From contig CADAPN010000047.1 in the NCBI GenBank assembly GCA_902789835.1, positions 1 through 21,289 of the forward strand: a DNA stretch of 21,289 nt. Direction: 5' to 3'. The notes under the pieces are model-generated. The model searched no databases, was not told the DNA's origin, and was given only the letters and a program-made list of their open reading frames with translations. This DNA comes from Oscillospiraceae bacterium (GTDB taxonomy: Bacteria; Bacillota_A; Clostridia; Oscillospirales; Oscillospiraceae). Positions within the stretch are counted from its first letter, which is position 1; each line of letters begins with the position of its first letter. Below, in pieces: positions 6,657 through 14,228 of the stretch. A program made the translations under genes and the position numbers.

Positions 6657-7739
6657 ATGGTACATAAAAATCCAATTCCGCATGAGACCGGACATAAGTT
6701 TATTACCTTTGGAGAAATCATGCTGCGGCTGACTCCTCCCAACTACGGAAAAATCCGCGTTGCCAACAGTTTCGAAGCCAGCTATGGCGGAAGTGAGGCC
6801 AATATTGCCCTGTCACTTGCCAATCTGGGCGTGGACAGCACGTTTTTCAGCGTGGTGCCGAACAACTCGCTGGGGAAAAGCGCAATCCGCATGCTGCGCA
6901 GCAACGATGTCCATTGCACGCCGGTGATTCTCTCCACGCATGAGGAGACCCCGACCCATCGCCTGGGGACCTACTATCTTGAAACGGGCTACGGCATCCG
7001 GGCCAGCAAAGTCATCTATGACCGGAAGCACAGCGCCATTACGGAATATGACTTCAACAAGGTGGATGCCGCGGCGCTGCTGGACGGCTTTGACTGGCTC
7101 CATCTGAGCGGCATTACGCCGGCGGTCGGTCCAGGCTGTGCCGAGTTTACCCTCAGACTGATGAAAACCGCGAAGGAAAAGGGCCTGACGGTCAGCTTCG
7201 ACGGGAATTTCCGCAGCAAGCTCTGGAGCTGGGAAGAGGCGCGGGACTACTGTACCCAGTGCCTGCCGTATGTGGATGTGCTGCTCGGCATCGAGCCTTA
7301 TCATCTGTGGAAGGATGAAAACGACCACAGCAAAGGAGACTGGAAAGACGGGGTCCCGCTCCAGCCGGGATATGAGGAGCAGGATGAAATCTTCCAGCGT
7401 TTTGTGGAACGCTATCCGAATCTTTCCTGTATTGCGCGGCATGTCCGCTATGCCCACAGCGGCAGCGAGAACAGCCTGATGGCCTATATGTGGTATCAGG
7501 GACACACCTTCGAGAGCAAGTTTTTCACGTTCAATATTCTGGACCGTGTCGGCGGGGGCGATGCCTTTGCCAGCGGCCTGATTTACGCCATGATGCATCA
7601 GTACAAGCCGATGGACATGGTGAACTTCGCCGTGGCCAGCAGCGTTATCAAGCACACGATTCACGGCGATGCCAACATCACCGACGACATCGAGAGCATC
7701 CGGAACCTGATGAACATGAGCTACGATATCAAGCGATAA
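6657..7739 (+). CDS. kdgK: PfkB-family sugar kinase, probable 2-dehydro-3-deoxygluconokinase
   Basis: A 360-residue ribokinase-fold enzyme. The N-terminus has FITFGEIMLRLTPP and the sugar-contact block SYGGSEANIALSLANLG (about residues 42-58), both typical of KDG kinases. The second PfkB signature appears as DRVGGGDAFASGL, with catalytic Asp D302; the usual DTxGAGD is altered to DRVGGGD, which is seen in this subgroup. KDG kinase phosphorylates 2-keto-3-deoxygluconate in uronate and pectin breakdown. The protein is somewhat longer than E. coli KdgK (about 310 residues), with an insert near residues 220-245 (KDENDHSKGDWKDG). No aldolase, uronate isomerase or transporter gene is next to it, so substrate assignment rests on similarity alone; fructokinase or another sugar kinase is possible. 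It ends at a bidirectional terminator. Confidence 0.8.
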   Translation: MVHKNPIPHETGHKFITFGEIMLRLTPPNYGKIRVANSFEASYGGSEANIALSLANLGVDSTFFSVVPNNSLGKSAIRMLRSNDVHCTPVILSTHEETPTHRLGTYYLETGYGIRASKVIYDRKHSAITEYDFNKVDAAALLDGFDWLHLSGITPAVGPGCAEFTLRLMKTAKEKGLTVSFDGNFRSKLWSWEEARDYCTQCLPYVDVLLGIEPYHLWKDENDHSKGDWKDGVPLQPGYEEQDEIFQRFVERYPNLSCIARHVRYAHSGSENSLMAYMWYQGHTFESKFFTFNILDRVGGGDAFASGLIYAMMHQYKPMDMVNFAVASSVIKHTIHGDANITDDIESIRNLMNMSYDIKR

Positions 7740-7788
7740 AGCCGAAGAGGTCCGGCGGACAGGCATTCATCTGAACATACGCATAAGA

Positions 7789-7828
7789 ATCCCCCGGCGG
7801 CTCCCTGAAAGGGGAGGCGCCGGGGGAT
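7789..7828. terminator. Bidirectional terminator between the kinase and acyl-CoA ligase genes
   Basis: ATCCCCCGGCG (7789-7799) pairs with CGCCGGGGGAT (7818-7828). After one mismatch, CTCCC (7801-7805) pairs with GGGAG (7812-7816), leaving a 6-nt loop. This long, very stable stem sits between two convergent genes. Neither side has a strong T-run; the minus side continues TTCTTATG. Confidence 0.72.
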
Positions 7829-7847
7829 CGTACTGTCCGGATGCGTA

Positions 7848-9587
7848 TTAGGCTTTTGCAGAGGCGGCTTCGGAGGCCTTGATCTTCGCCATTTCTTCCT
7901 CTTCGAGGACGCGATAGGCGACCTTGCCGACCAGAGTTTTGGGCATGTCGTCCTTGAACTCGATGTCATAAGGCATGGCATATTTGGCGATATGCTTGCG
8001 GCAGTAGGCCAGAAGCTCTTCTTTGGTCTCGTCGGTCTGGGGCGTGCCGGGGACGAGCTTGACAAAGGCCTTGACCTTCTGCATCTTGTAGGGGTCGGGA
8101 ACGCCGATGACGCAGCTCATTTGGACCTTCTCGTGGGCGTCGAGGATGTTTTCCAGCTGACCGGGATAGACGTTGTAGCCGGAGGAGATGATCATGCGCT
8201 TGGCGCGGCCCTTAAAGTAGATGAAGCCCTCCTCGTCCTGGGTGCCCAGGTCGCCGGTATAGACCCAGGTGAGGCCGTCGGCGTGATGGCGAAGAGTCTG
8301 GGCGGTCTCTTCGGGGTGCTTCATGTACTCCTTCATGACCGTGGGGCCGGCAAGCAGAATCTCGCCCTCCTCGCCGTAGGGGAGCTCCCGGTCGGTGCCC
8401 GGCTCGACGATCTTGATATAGGTGTCGGGGAAGGGGATGCCGATGCTGCCCTCCTTATAGCGGGCAGGAGGCGTGAGGCAGCAGGCCGTGACGGTCTCGG
8501 TGGTGCCGTAGCCCTCGCGAACCTGAATGACGGCGTTGTGCTCATAGAGGAACTTGTCGAACTTTTTCTTCAGCTCGATGGAGAGGCTGTCGCCGCCGGA
8601 AAAGACGCCCTTCAGGCAGCTGAGGTCTGCGCCGTCCATGCTGGGCAGGCGGAGCAGCGCTTCATACAGGGTCGGGACACCGGCGATGAAGTTGCAGCGG
8701 TACTTGGTGATGAGCTTGGCATAGCTCTGGGCCGTGAAGCGCGGAACCAGAATGCAGCGGCCGCCCTGGGCAAGCATGGAGTGGATGCAGACGCCGAGGC
8801 CGAAACCGTGGAAGAGCGGCATGGCCGAAAGCATCTTGTCGCCCGGCTTGAACATGGGGTTCGTGGCGATGATCTGCTGGGAAAGAGCGTTGAAGTTCCG
8901 GTTCGTCAGGACGATGCCCTTGGTGGTGCCGGTGGTGCCGCCGGAGTAGAGGATGACGGCGGGGGCGTCGGAGGGACGGCTTACCTTGTAGTTGTAGAAG
9001 CAGTGCTCGGCGAGATGCATGAACTCCTTCCAGCGGATGACCGGCGCGTCCTTGGGGATCCGTTTGATCTTGCGGCCCTCGGTGAGCATGTAGCCGGCGC
9101 GGACCGGCTTGGAGAGCGCGTCCTTGACCGAGGCGATGATGATGTTGACGACCTTGGTGTTCTCGCGGATGTGCTCAAACTTGTGATAGAACTGGTCCAG
9201 CGTAATGGCCGTGACGGACTCGGACTCGTTGAGATAGAACTCGATCTCCTTTTCGGCGGAGAGGGGATGAATCATGTTGCCGATGGCGCCGACGAGGTTC
9301 ACGGCATAGAACATGTAGATGGCCTGGGGGCAGTTCGGCATGGCGATGGTGACCTTGTCGTTTTCACGGATGCCGATGGTCTTGAGCGCGCGGGCACAGC
9401 GCTCAATTTCCTTTACCATCTGGCGGTAGGTGGTATGCTTGCCCATGAAGTCAAAGGCGATGTTGTTGGGGTACTGCTCGGCGATCTGCATGACCTTTTC
9501 AACCATGGAGCCTTCGAAGTAATCAAGGTGCATGGGAATCTGGTCCATCTGGTTCGCCCAGGGTGTTTTGGCGGTAATTGCTTCCAT
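7848..9587 (-). CDS. AMP-forming acyl-CoA synthetase (long-chain fatty acid CoA ligase-like)
   Basis: A 579-residue ANL-superfamily adenylating enzyme. The phosphate-binding loop YSGGTTGTTKGIVLTN lies around residue 215, the adenine-site block EGYGTTET near 355, the YTGDLG motif near 440, and the hinge GRAKRMIISSGYNVYP follows. The C-terminal catalytic lysine sits in KTLVGKVAYR near residue 560. The enzyme activates a carboxylic acid as acyl-AMP and transfers it to CoA. Length and motifs fit FadD-like medium/long-chain ligases, but chain length cannot be predicted. AGGAG lies 8 nt before the ATG. The gene is 33 bp downstream of the E2-like acyltransferase gene and shares its promoter, which suggests that the two act on the same acyl group. 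The Ala/Lys/Glu-rich tail is not conserved. Confidence 0.92.
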   Translation of the reverse strand: MEAITAKTPWANQMDQIPMHLDYFEGSMVEKVMQIAEQYPNNIAFDFMGKHTTYRQMVKEIERCARALKTIGIRENDKVTIAMPNCPQAIYMFYAVNLVGAIGNMIHPLSAEKEIEFYLNESESVTAITLDQFYHKFEHIRENTKVVNIIIASVKDALSKPVRAGYMLTEGRKIKRIPKDAPVIRWKEFMHLAEHCFYNYKVSRPSDAPAVILYSGGTTGTTKGIVLTNRNFNALSQQIIATNPMFKPGDKMLSAMPLFHGFGLGVCIHSMLAQGGRCILVPRFTAQSYAKLITKYRCNFIAGVPTLYEALLRLPSMDGADLSCLKGVFSGGDSLSIELKKKFDKFLYEHNAVIQVREGYGTTETVTACCLTPPARYKEGSIGIPFPDTYIKIVEPGTDRELPYGEEGEILLAGPTVMKEYMKHPEETAQTLRHHADGLTWVYTGDLGTQDEEGFIYFKGRAKRMIISSGYNVYPGQLENILDAHEKVQMSCVIGVPDPYKMQKVKAFVKLVPGTPQTDETKEELLAYCRKHIAKYAMPYDIEFKDDMPKTLVGKVAYRVLEEEEMAKIKASEAASAKA

Positions 9588-9620
9588 AGATAGTCTCCTG
9601 TCAGTTTCGATTGAGAATAA

Positions 9621-10523
9621 TCAGAGTTTTGCGTTGTAGTCGAAGTTGCTCGGCTGGCTCAGCGGCAGGTCGAGCAGTTCGGGATGGGCAAAGATGTATT
9701 TCACAAGCTTCAGGCTGCGGGCAAAGTAGAAGCCGTCCGCGATGCGCTCATCCAAGGTAGCGCCGATGTCGACCACATCACGGATCTGGGTGGTCCCGTC
9801 GGGCATGACACGCGCCTCCTTGTGGATGGTGCCGATGGTGACCATGATGCTGTTGGTGCCGTAGTTGTTCAGGTGGTGATAGACCGCGGGAGCCTGGATG
9901 CTGCCGAGGTTCGAGAGCAGAACGGAAGAATAGTTCGGGTCGCCGTCAGTGATGGCCTTCGGGTTCAACCCCCAGAAGTCCAGCCACCGGATCACCCGGA
10001 TCGCCGCCATGAGCAGGATCCTCGGGATCTTTGCAAAGCCGTCGACCACCGCGTCGATGCCGCCGGTGGAGCTTTCGCTCTTGCGGGTCTCACGGACTTC
10101 GCCGGCGATCTTGTAGCTCATGGTGTCGAGGGTTTCGTCCTCTTTCGGAATGAAGAACATGAGGGCTTCTTCCCCGTTGTCCTGGAAGCGGCGCTTGCAG
10201 ACGAAGCTGAGGCTGATGTCATTGTGCTCGTACATCCTTCGGCCCTGAATGAAGTAGTTCATTTTCGGCCGCTCTTTGAGCATGCGGGCGACAGACATGA
10301 TGAGCGCGTGAAACACCGTGGTCTTGTAGTCGGGATGGGTGGCATTTTTCGCGTCCAGATAGGGCAGCAGCTCCGTTACGTCGAAGCTGTCCTTCATGAA
10401 AACCTCGGCGTCGGTGCGGTTGGGCATCAGGTGCCCCATGACGGTCTGAAGCCCGGGTACATCCCTTACCCAGCGCGCGTCTCTGCGGTCGCCCCAGCGG
10501 CGTTTCGGTTTCGTATCGGCCAT
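9621..10523 (-). CDS. 2-oxoacid dehydrogenase E2-like acyltransferase without lipoyl domain
   Basis: A 300-residue protein matching the catalytic domain (PF00198) of dihydrolipoamide acyltransferases and chloramphenicol acetyltransferase. It has no lipoyl or peripheral-subunit-binding domain. I start it at the ATG at 10523 (MADTKPKRRWGDRRDARWV), which has GGAGG 8 nt upstream; a longer open frame reaches 10667 but runs back through the promoter and the lysR terminator. The C-terminal active-site block reads DERIADGFYFARSL, where classical E2 enzymes have DHRxxDG. The catalytic His is therefore Glu (E259) while the DG is kept. Either the family uses another mechanism or the protein is not a standard transferase. 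It forms a two-gene unit with the acyl-CoA ligase downstream and may use that acyl-CoA. No E1, E3 or lipoylation genes are nearby. Confidence 0.8.
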   Translation of the reverse strand: MADTKPKRRWGDRRDARWVRDVPGLQTVMGHLMPNRTDAEVFMKDSFDVTELLPYLDAKNATHPDYKTTVFHALIMSVARMLKERPKMNYFIQGRRMYEHNDISLSFVCKRRFQDNGEEALMFFIPKEDETLDTMSYKIAGEVRETRKSESSTGGIDAVVDGFAKIPRILLMAAIRVIRWLDFWGLNPKAITDGDPNYSSVLLSNLGSIQAPAVYHHLNNYGTNSIMVTIGTIHKEARVMPDGTTQIRDVVDIGATLDERIADGFYFARSLKLVKYIFAHPELLDLPLSQPSNFDYNAKL

Positions 10524-10564
10524 ATGATTATCCTCCCGGATCAATCTTTCAAAATTCTGAAGGG

Positions 10565-10593
10565 ATTGTACCCTATCTGCCGGGAAAATACAA
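10565..10593 (-). promoter_or_regulatory. Promoter for the E2-like/acyl-CoA ligase pair
   Basis: On the minus strand TTGTAT (10593-10588) and TACAAT (10570-10565) are 17 bp apart. The predicted start near 10558 lies 35 nt before the E2-like ATG at 10523. It lies between the lysR terminator and the E2-like gene, so this pair is transcribed separately from lysR. Confidence 0.72.
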
Positions 10594-10614
10594 GTAAAAT
10601 CATGCTGTTTGAAG

Positions 10615-10650
10615 AAAAAAAGAGCAGTTGGACGAAAATGTCCAACTGCT
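10615..10650 (-). terminator. Rho-independent terminator of lysR
   Basis: On the minus strand GCAGTTGGAC (10649-10640), the loop ATTTTC and GTCCAACTGC (10633-10624) form a perfect 10-bp stem. It is followed by TC and a run of seven T (A-run at 10615-10621 on the plus strand). It lies 65 bp after the lysR stop and is the best terminator in the window. Confidence 0.9.
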
Positions 10651-10714
10651 TTGCAGGACGGTGTCATAGAATTGCACGGAAAGCCGACAGACCTTCGGCA
10701 TCGGGAAGGGAAAA

Positions 10715-11605
10715 TCAGCTCAGAACCGGCACAATCCCGCTGGAATTTCCTGCCCCGTAGGTAAGGCGGATAAAATCCAGAAAGCGCAGAACGGCCGGGT
10801 GTGGATCCGGCCGATAAAAGATCCCGTAAGGGAGGGAGAAGGTCGGGATCAGAGGAACGACCGACATGTTGATCAGAATGTCGTGAAAACAGAGAGGCAC
10901 CAGCTGAACATCACCCGTAAAGGCGGATTCCCAGAACATGTTCATGCCGTTTCCAAAATGATAGACGACATTTGCACCGTGGTCACGCAGATGCTTGAGC
11001 AGCTGCGTGATGGTGTCACAGGAACCGTCATTGATGGTGATCACGGTTTCTCCGCGCAGATCCTCCGCCGTGATCACGGATTTCCGGGCGAGAGGATGCC
11101 CCTGAACAAAGGCACAGCCGAAGGGAACCTGACAGATCTCCAGGAAGCGCCAGTCCCGCATCCATGGAATGTTGCTGTTGAGACTCTCAATCAGGTCGGT
11201 AGATTCCGGAATCTGCTCTCCGACGTTGATGCTGGCCATCTGAATTCTGCAGTCCGGATCCTCTGCGGAGAACAATACCCACAGGTCATAGAGCAGACGG
11301 CACTTTTCCAGCATGGAGGTACCGATACAGATGCTGTTTTCCGCAGAGGCAACGGAACGGATGCCGGCGCGCAGCTCATCGCCCATTCGGATAAAGCTGT
11401 GTCCGTGTGCTTCCAGATATTCCCCGGCCGGGGTCAGGGTAACGCCTTTGCTTGTACGGAGAAAAAGTTCCACGCCGAGATCCTTCTCCAGCGCCCGGAT
11501 CTGATGGAGTACGGCACTGGGGGTCAGATACAGCTCTGCGGCTGCTTTGGAGAAACTGCCGCTTTCAATTACGGTGAAAAATGTTTTCAGTTGAGGGTTA
11601 TACAT
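10715..11605 (-). CDS. LysR-type transcriptional regulator
   Basis: A 296-residue regulator with an N-terminal winged helix-turn-helix: MYNPQLKTFFTVIESGSFSK, then AAAELYLTPSAVLHQIRALE and LFLRTSKGVTLTPAGEYL. A LysR-type effector-binding domain begins near residue 90. I start it at the ATG at 11605 (AAGGA about 8 nt upstream) because the LysR family begins a few residues before LxxFxxV; a longer frame to 11674 runs into the operator region. The gene is divergent from the Tat-exported flavin reductase, and a perfect palindrome sits between them. This layout is typical of a LysR protein that controls its divergent neighbour in response to that neighbour's substrate. The effector cannot be read from the sequence. 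A strong terminator follows. Confidence 0.93.
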   Translation of the reverse strand: MYNPQLKTFFTVIESGSFSKAAAELYLTPSAVLHQIRALEKDLGVELFLRTSKGVTLTPAGEYLEAHGHSFIRMGDELRAGIRSVASAENSICIGTSMLEKCRLLYDLWVLFSAEDPDCRIQMASINVGEQIPESTDLIESLNSNIPWMRDWRFLEICQVPFGCAFVQGHPLARKSVITAEDLRGETVITINDGSCDTITQLLKHLRDHGANVVYHFGNGMNMFWESAFTGDVQLVPLCFHDILINMSVVPLIPTFSLPYGIFYRPDPHPAVLRFLDFIRLTYGAGNSSGIVPVLS

Positions 11606-11669
11606 AAGAGCGTCCTTCTCGCCATAATACAGGTCAAAATAGATGACGGCCGACTGCAGAGAGCAAGCG

Positions 11670-11692
11670 GGCATTTAATATTATTAAATGCC
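11670..11692. promoter_or_regulatory. Perfect palindrome, predicted LysR operator
   Basis: GGCATTTAAT (11670-11679) and ATTAAATGCC (11683-11692) are exact inverted repeats around a 3-bp ATT centre. The site contains the T-N11-A pattern of LysR boxes. Its centre (11681) lies about 66 bp upstream of the predicted reductase start point, the usual position for LysR activators. On the other strand it touches the lysR -10 box and covers the predicted lysR start point, which would allow autorepression. Confidence 0.8.
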
Positions 11693-11721
11693 ATTATAAA
11701 AGATCTGAACTTCAAAAGCAA
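11693..11721 (-). promoter_or_regulatory. Promoter for lysR
   Basis: On the minus strand TTGCTT (11721-11716) and a perfect TATAAT (11698-11693) are 17 bp apart. The -10 box directly abuts the palindrome and transcription would begin inside it (about 11686). It overlaps the reductase promoter at 11711-11721, so the two promoters probably compete. Confidence 0.6.
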
Positions 11722-11740
11722 CGGGATTCTAAAGTATAAT
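11711..11740 (+). promoter_or_regulatory. Promoter for the flavoprotein reductase
   Basis: TTCAAA (11711-11716) and a perfect TATAAT (11735-11740) are 18 bp apart. The weak -35 box with a consensus -10 fits an activator-dependent promoter. The predicted start is near 11747, and AAAGGAGG (11766-11773) lies 7 nt before the ATG at 11780. Confidence 0.68.
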
Positions 11741-11779
11741 ACAGACAGAATTTCCAAAATGTTTAAAGGAGGAATTCCC

Positions 11780-14048
11780 ATGGCAAAATTCATTTCCCGT
11801 CGTGGCTTCCTGAAGGGCACCGCAGCAGGCGCTCTGGGCCTTGCAGCCGGCAGCCTTTTCGGCGGCAAAGTCGAGGCGAAAGCGGAGGGCCCCGGCGGTC
11901 CGGCCCCGGCGGAAGTCAGTCCGAACCCCAACATCACCTGGGACGACATCTTCGCCACCAGCTATTCCCAGGCAAACCGCCGCTCCAATCCGGATGCCAA
12001 GGCACCGGAGAACCCGGAGGAGTATATTGTCCAGAAGGGCAACGGCGATATCGGCCCCTCCCTGATGGTCGGCACCGTCGGCGCACTCGGCATCACCGAG
12101 GACAAGTTCATGAACAACAAGCCGGCATGGCTTGGCGATGAGCCGGATCTCTCCGGAAAGGTCTCCTATACAAAGGAAGCGGACGTCCTCGTCATCGGCT
12201 CCGGTCAGGCGGGCACCTCCGCCACGCTGCACTGCGCCGATCAGGGCCTGAAGGTCATCTGCTGCGAAGTGCAGACGCGACCTCACCACCTACAACTCCA
12301 AGTTCTTCCTGGACAAGGGCGCCGAGAAGTATGACCCGAACGACATCTTTACCGAGTACATGAACAAGGCCCTCGGCCATGCCAACCAGAAGATCGTCAT
12401 GGACTATGCCAAGCGCTCTGGCGAGGCGCTGGACTGGATGCTGGCCTATCTGCCCGAGGACTATGTGGCGAAGTATGCCCACGCCTGCAACTACAAGGGC
12501 AACAAAGAGTTTGACGGCGTCTGCAGCGGAAGCAGATACTTTGTCGGCATGACCCAGTGGCGCGACACCGGCACGGAGAGCAACACCAACAACAATATGT
12601 GGCCCTACACGGTCCGCCTGCTTCAGCAGAAGGCGCAGGAGCTCGGCGCGGAATACATCTACGGCGCACAGGGCCTCACCCTGGTGCATGACAACGGCCA
12701 GGTCACCGGCGCCATCTTTACCGATGTGGACGGCAATTACTTCCAGGTCAACGCCAAGGCGGTCGTTGTGGCGGCCGGCGACTTCGGCGGCAACCCGGAC
12801 ATGCGTCTCGACCTCTGCGACCAGCTTCGCAACCTGGCCTGGTCCTACGGCTTGGACCGTACCGATGTCAACAACGTCGGCTCCATGGGCCGTGACGGAT
12901 CCGGCATCCGCATGATGCTCTGGGCAGGCGCCACGATGGAAGCCGGTCCCCGCGCCGGTCAGGCGGCAGGCATCAACTCCAGACCCAGCTTCCCCTTCGG
13001 CGGTGTGTGGCCCATTTTCGGCAACGACGGCAAGCGCTTCTTTAACGAGACCATCACCCGTCACGGCTCTGTCGGCTATCTGGACATGCTGCCGGAAGGC
13101 CTGAAGATGGCCTGTGTCACCGACTCAAACTGGGACGAATACTGCGAGTGGCAGGCCTATGACCACCAGGCCATGGACCGCAGCAATGACTATATGCTGG
13201 AAAAGGTCCGCAAGGACATGGCAAACTATGTCGCCGGTCCGGACGGATTCTCCGTACAGGCCTTTGCCCGCTACGGCAACGACCCCACCACGCTGTATGC
13301 TGCCGAGACGCTGGAAGAGCTCGCCGACATCATCGGGTATGAGGGAGACGCCAAGCAGGGCTTCCTGGATGAGATCAAGCACTGGAACGAGATGTGCGAT
13401 GCCGGTTATGACAGCGACTGGGGCGCAGACAAGAGCCTTATGCACTTCAAGATCGAGAAGGCCCCGTTCTTCGCGGCAACCTCGGTCACCGGCGGCAAGC
13501 CCTCCGGAGGCCTCTGCCAGCATGCGGCGGTCTGCACGGACGGCGAGTACCGTGTCCTGAAGGGCGACAAGAGCCCGATCCCCGGCCTCTATGCCGTCGG
13601 CAACAGCTGCGGCCAGCGCTACGGCGTGCAGTATCACACCCCGACCGCCGGCAACAGCTGCGGAAGCGCCTTCACCACGGGCTATCTCGCGGCCGAATAC
13701 CTCGCGGCCGATCTGGAAAAGGGCATTGAAGCTCCTGCCGCCGCCGCGGCCGAAGAGCGCAGCACCAACGGCAAGTACTACGCCGGGACCTATACCTCTT
13801 CCAAGAATACCGGCTACAGCACGGTGACGGTCGAGGCGACCTTCTCCGAGGATGAGCTGCTGGATGTCAGCATCAAGTCCTCCGGCGATCAGGACCTCAT
13901 GCCGCAGGATCTGAAGGACGCGATGGCCGCCGCCATCAAGGAAGCGGGCAGCACGGATGTGGACGCGGTCAGCTCCGCAACGCTGAGCTTCTCCCGCCAG
14001 GGCGTTATCGACGCATTCGCCGACATCCTTGCACAGGCCACCGCCTGA
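11780..14048 (+). pseudogene. Tat-exported FAD/FMN flavoprotein reductase, frameshifted near 12278
   Basis: About 755 residues if the frame is restored. It opens with a twin-arginine signal (SRRGFLKGTAAGALGLAAG), so the folded flavoprotein would be exported. The FAD_binding_2 domain begins with VLVIGSGQAGTSATLHCADQG (near residues 138-158) and ends with PTAGNSCGSAFTTGYLAAEYL. A C-terminal FMN-binding domain carries DAVSSATLS, where the Thr is the likely site of ApbE-type FMN attachment. This order matches fumarate- and urocanate-reductase-like enzymes that reduce small organic electron acceptors; the substrate is unknown. The first frame reads to ACG at 12275-12277, then after one extra base continues as GAC CTC ACC ACC TAC (DLTTYNSKFF) to the TGA at 14046-14048. 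The unshifted frame stops at 12332-12334. A one-base insertion or an assembly error explains this. The start is certain (AAAGGAGG). The gene is divergent from lysR. Confidence 0.85.
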
Positions 14049-14057
14049 TGCTATAAT
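14029..14057 (+). promoter_or_regulatory. Promoter overlapping the end of the reductase gene
   Basis: TTGCAC (14029-14034) and a perfect TATAAT (14052-14057) are 17 bp apart. The -35 box lies inside the last codons of the reductase and the -10 box just after its stop. The predicted start is near 14064, about 165 nt before the HemW-like ATG. It would give that gene its own transcript, which must pass the hairpin at 14092-14118. Confidence 0.55.
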
Positions 14058-14091
14058 ATGCTCAGCAGAGCGTACACAGAAAGAATAAGCG

Positions 14092-14121
14092 GAACCCATC
14101 GGCTTTGCCGGTGGGTTCTTT
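14092..14121 (+). terminator. Hairpin terminator after the reductase gene
   Basis: GAACCCATCGGC (14092-14103) pairs with GCCGGTGGGTTC (14107-14118), 12 bp with one G-T pair, around a TTT loop. It is followed by only three T. It is a plausible terminator for the reductase or an attenuator for the HemW-like gene, since a promoter lies directly upstream. Confidence 0.6.
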
Positions 14122-14228
14122 GAAAGACGGATCGGAAACAGACCTAACAGGCGGACCGGCATCACATCAAAAACGACCCGTCCGGAGACTCGTCAGCCGG
14201 ACCGGCCGGATTCATGGGAGGAACACCT

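Noticed and set aside
7992..9593. Long open frame of 533 codons on the plus strand opposite the acyl-CoA ligase
   Set aside because: It is an antisense shadow of a GC-rich gene. Its protein is low-complexity (rich in G, A, D, L, V) with no family motif, and the minus strand has all ANL motifs and a ribosome binding site.
10524..10667. N-terminal extension of the E2-like protein by 48 codons
   Set aside because: The extra segment covers the promoter at 10565-10593 and the lysR terminator. The ATG at 10523 has a proper ribosome binding site and the family homology begins after it.
10799..11779. Upstream extension of the flavin reductase frame across lysR
   Set aside because: It is open frame only by chance, opposite lysR. 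The Tat signal, ribosome binding site and promoter all place the start at 11780.
12260..12300. Programmed +1 frameshift in the reductase
   Set aside because: No known slippery sequence, stop codon at the shift point, internal Shine-Dalgarno or stimulatory hairpin is seen. A mutation or sequence error is simpler.
13125..14165. 346-codon frame opposite the reductase
   Set aside because: Antisense shadow. It has no ribosome binding site and no recognisable domain, and the opposite strand has clear FAD and FMN domains.
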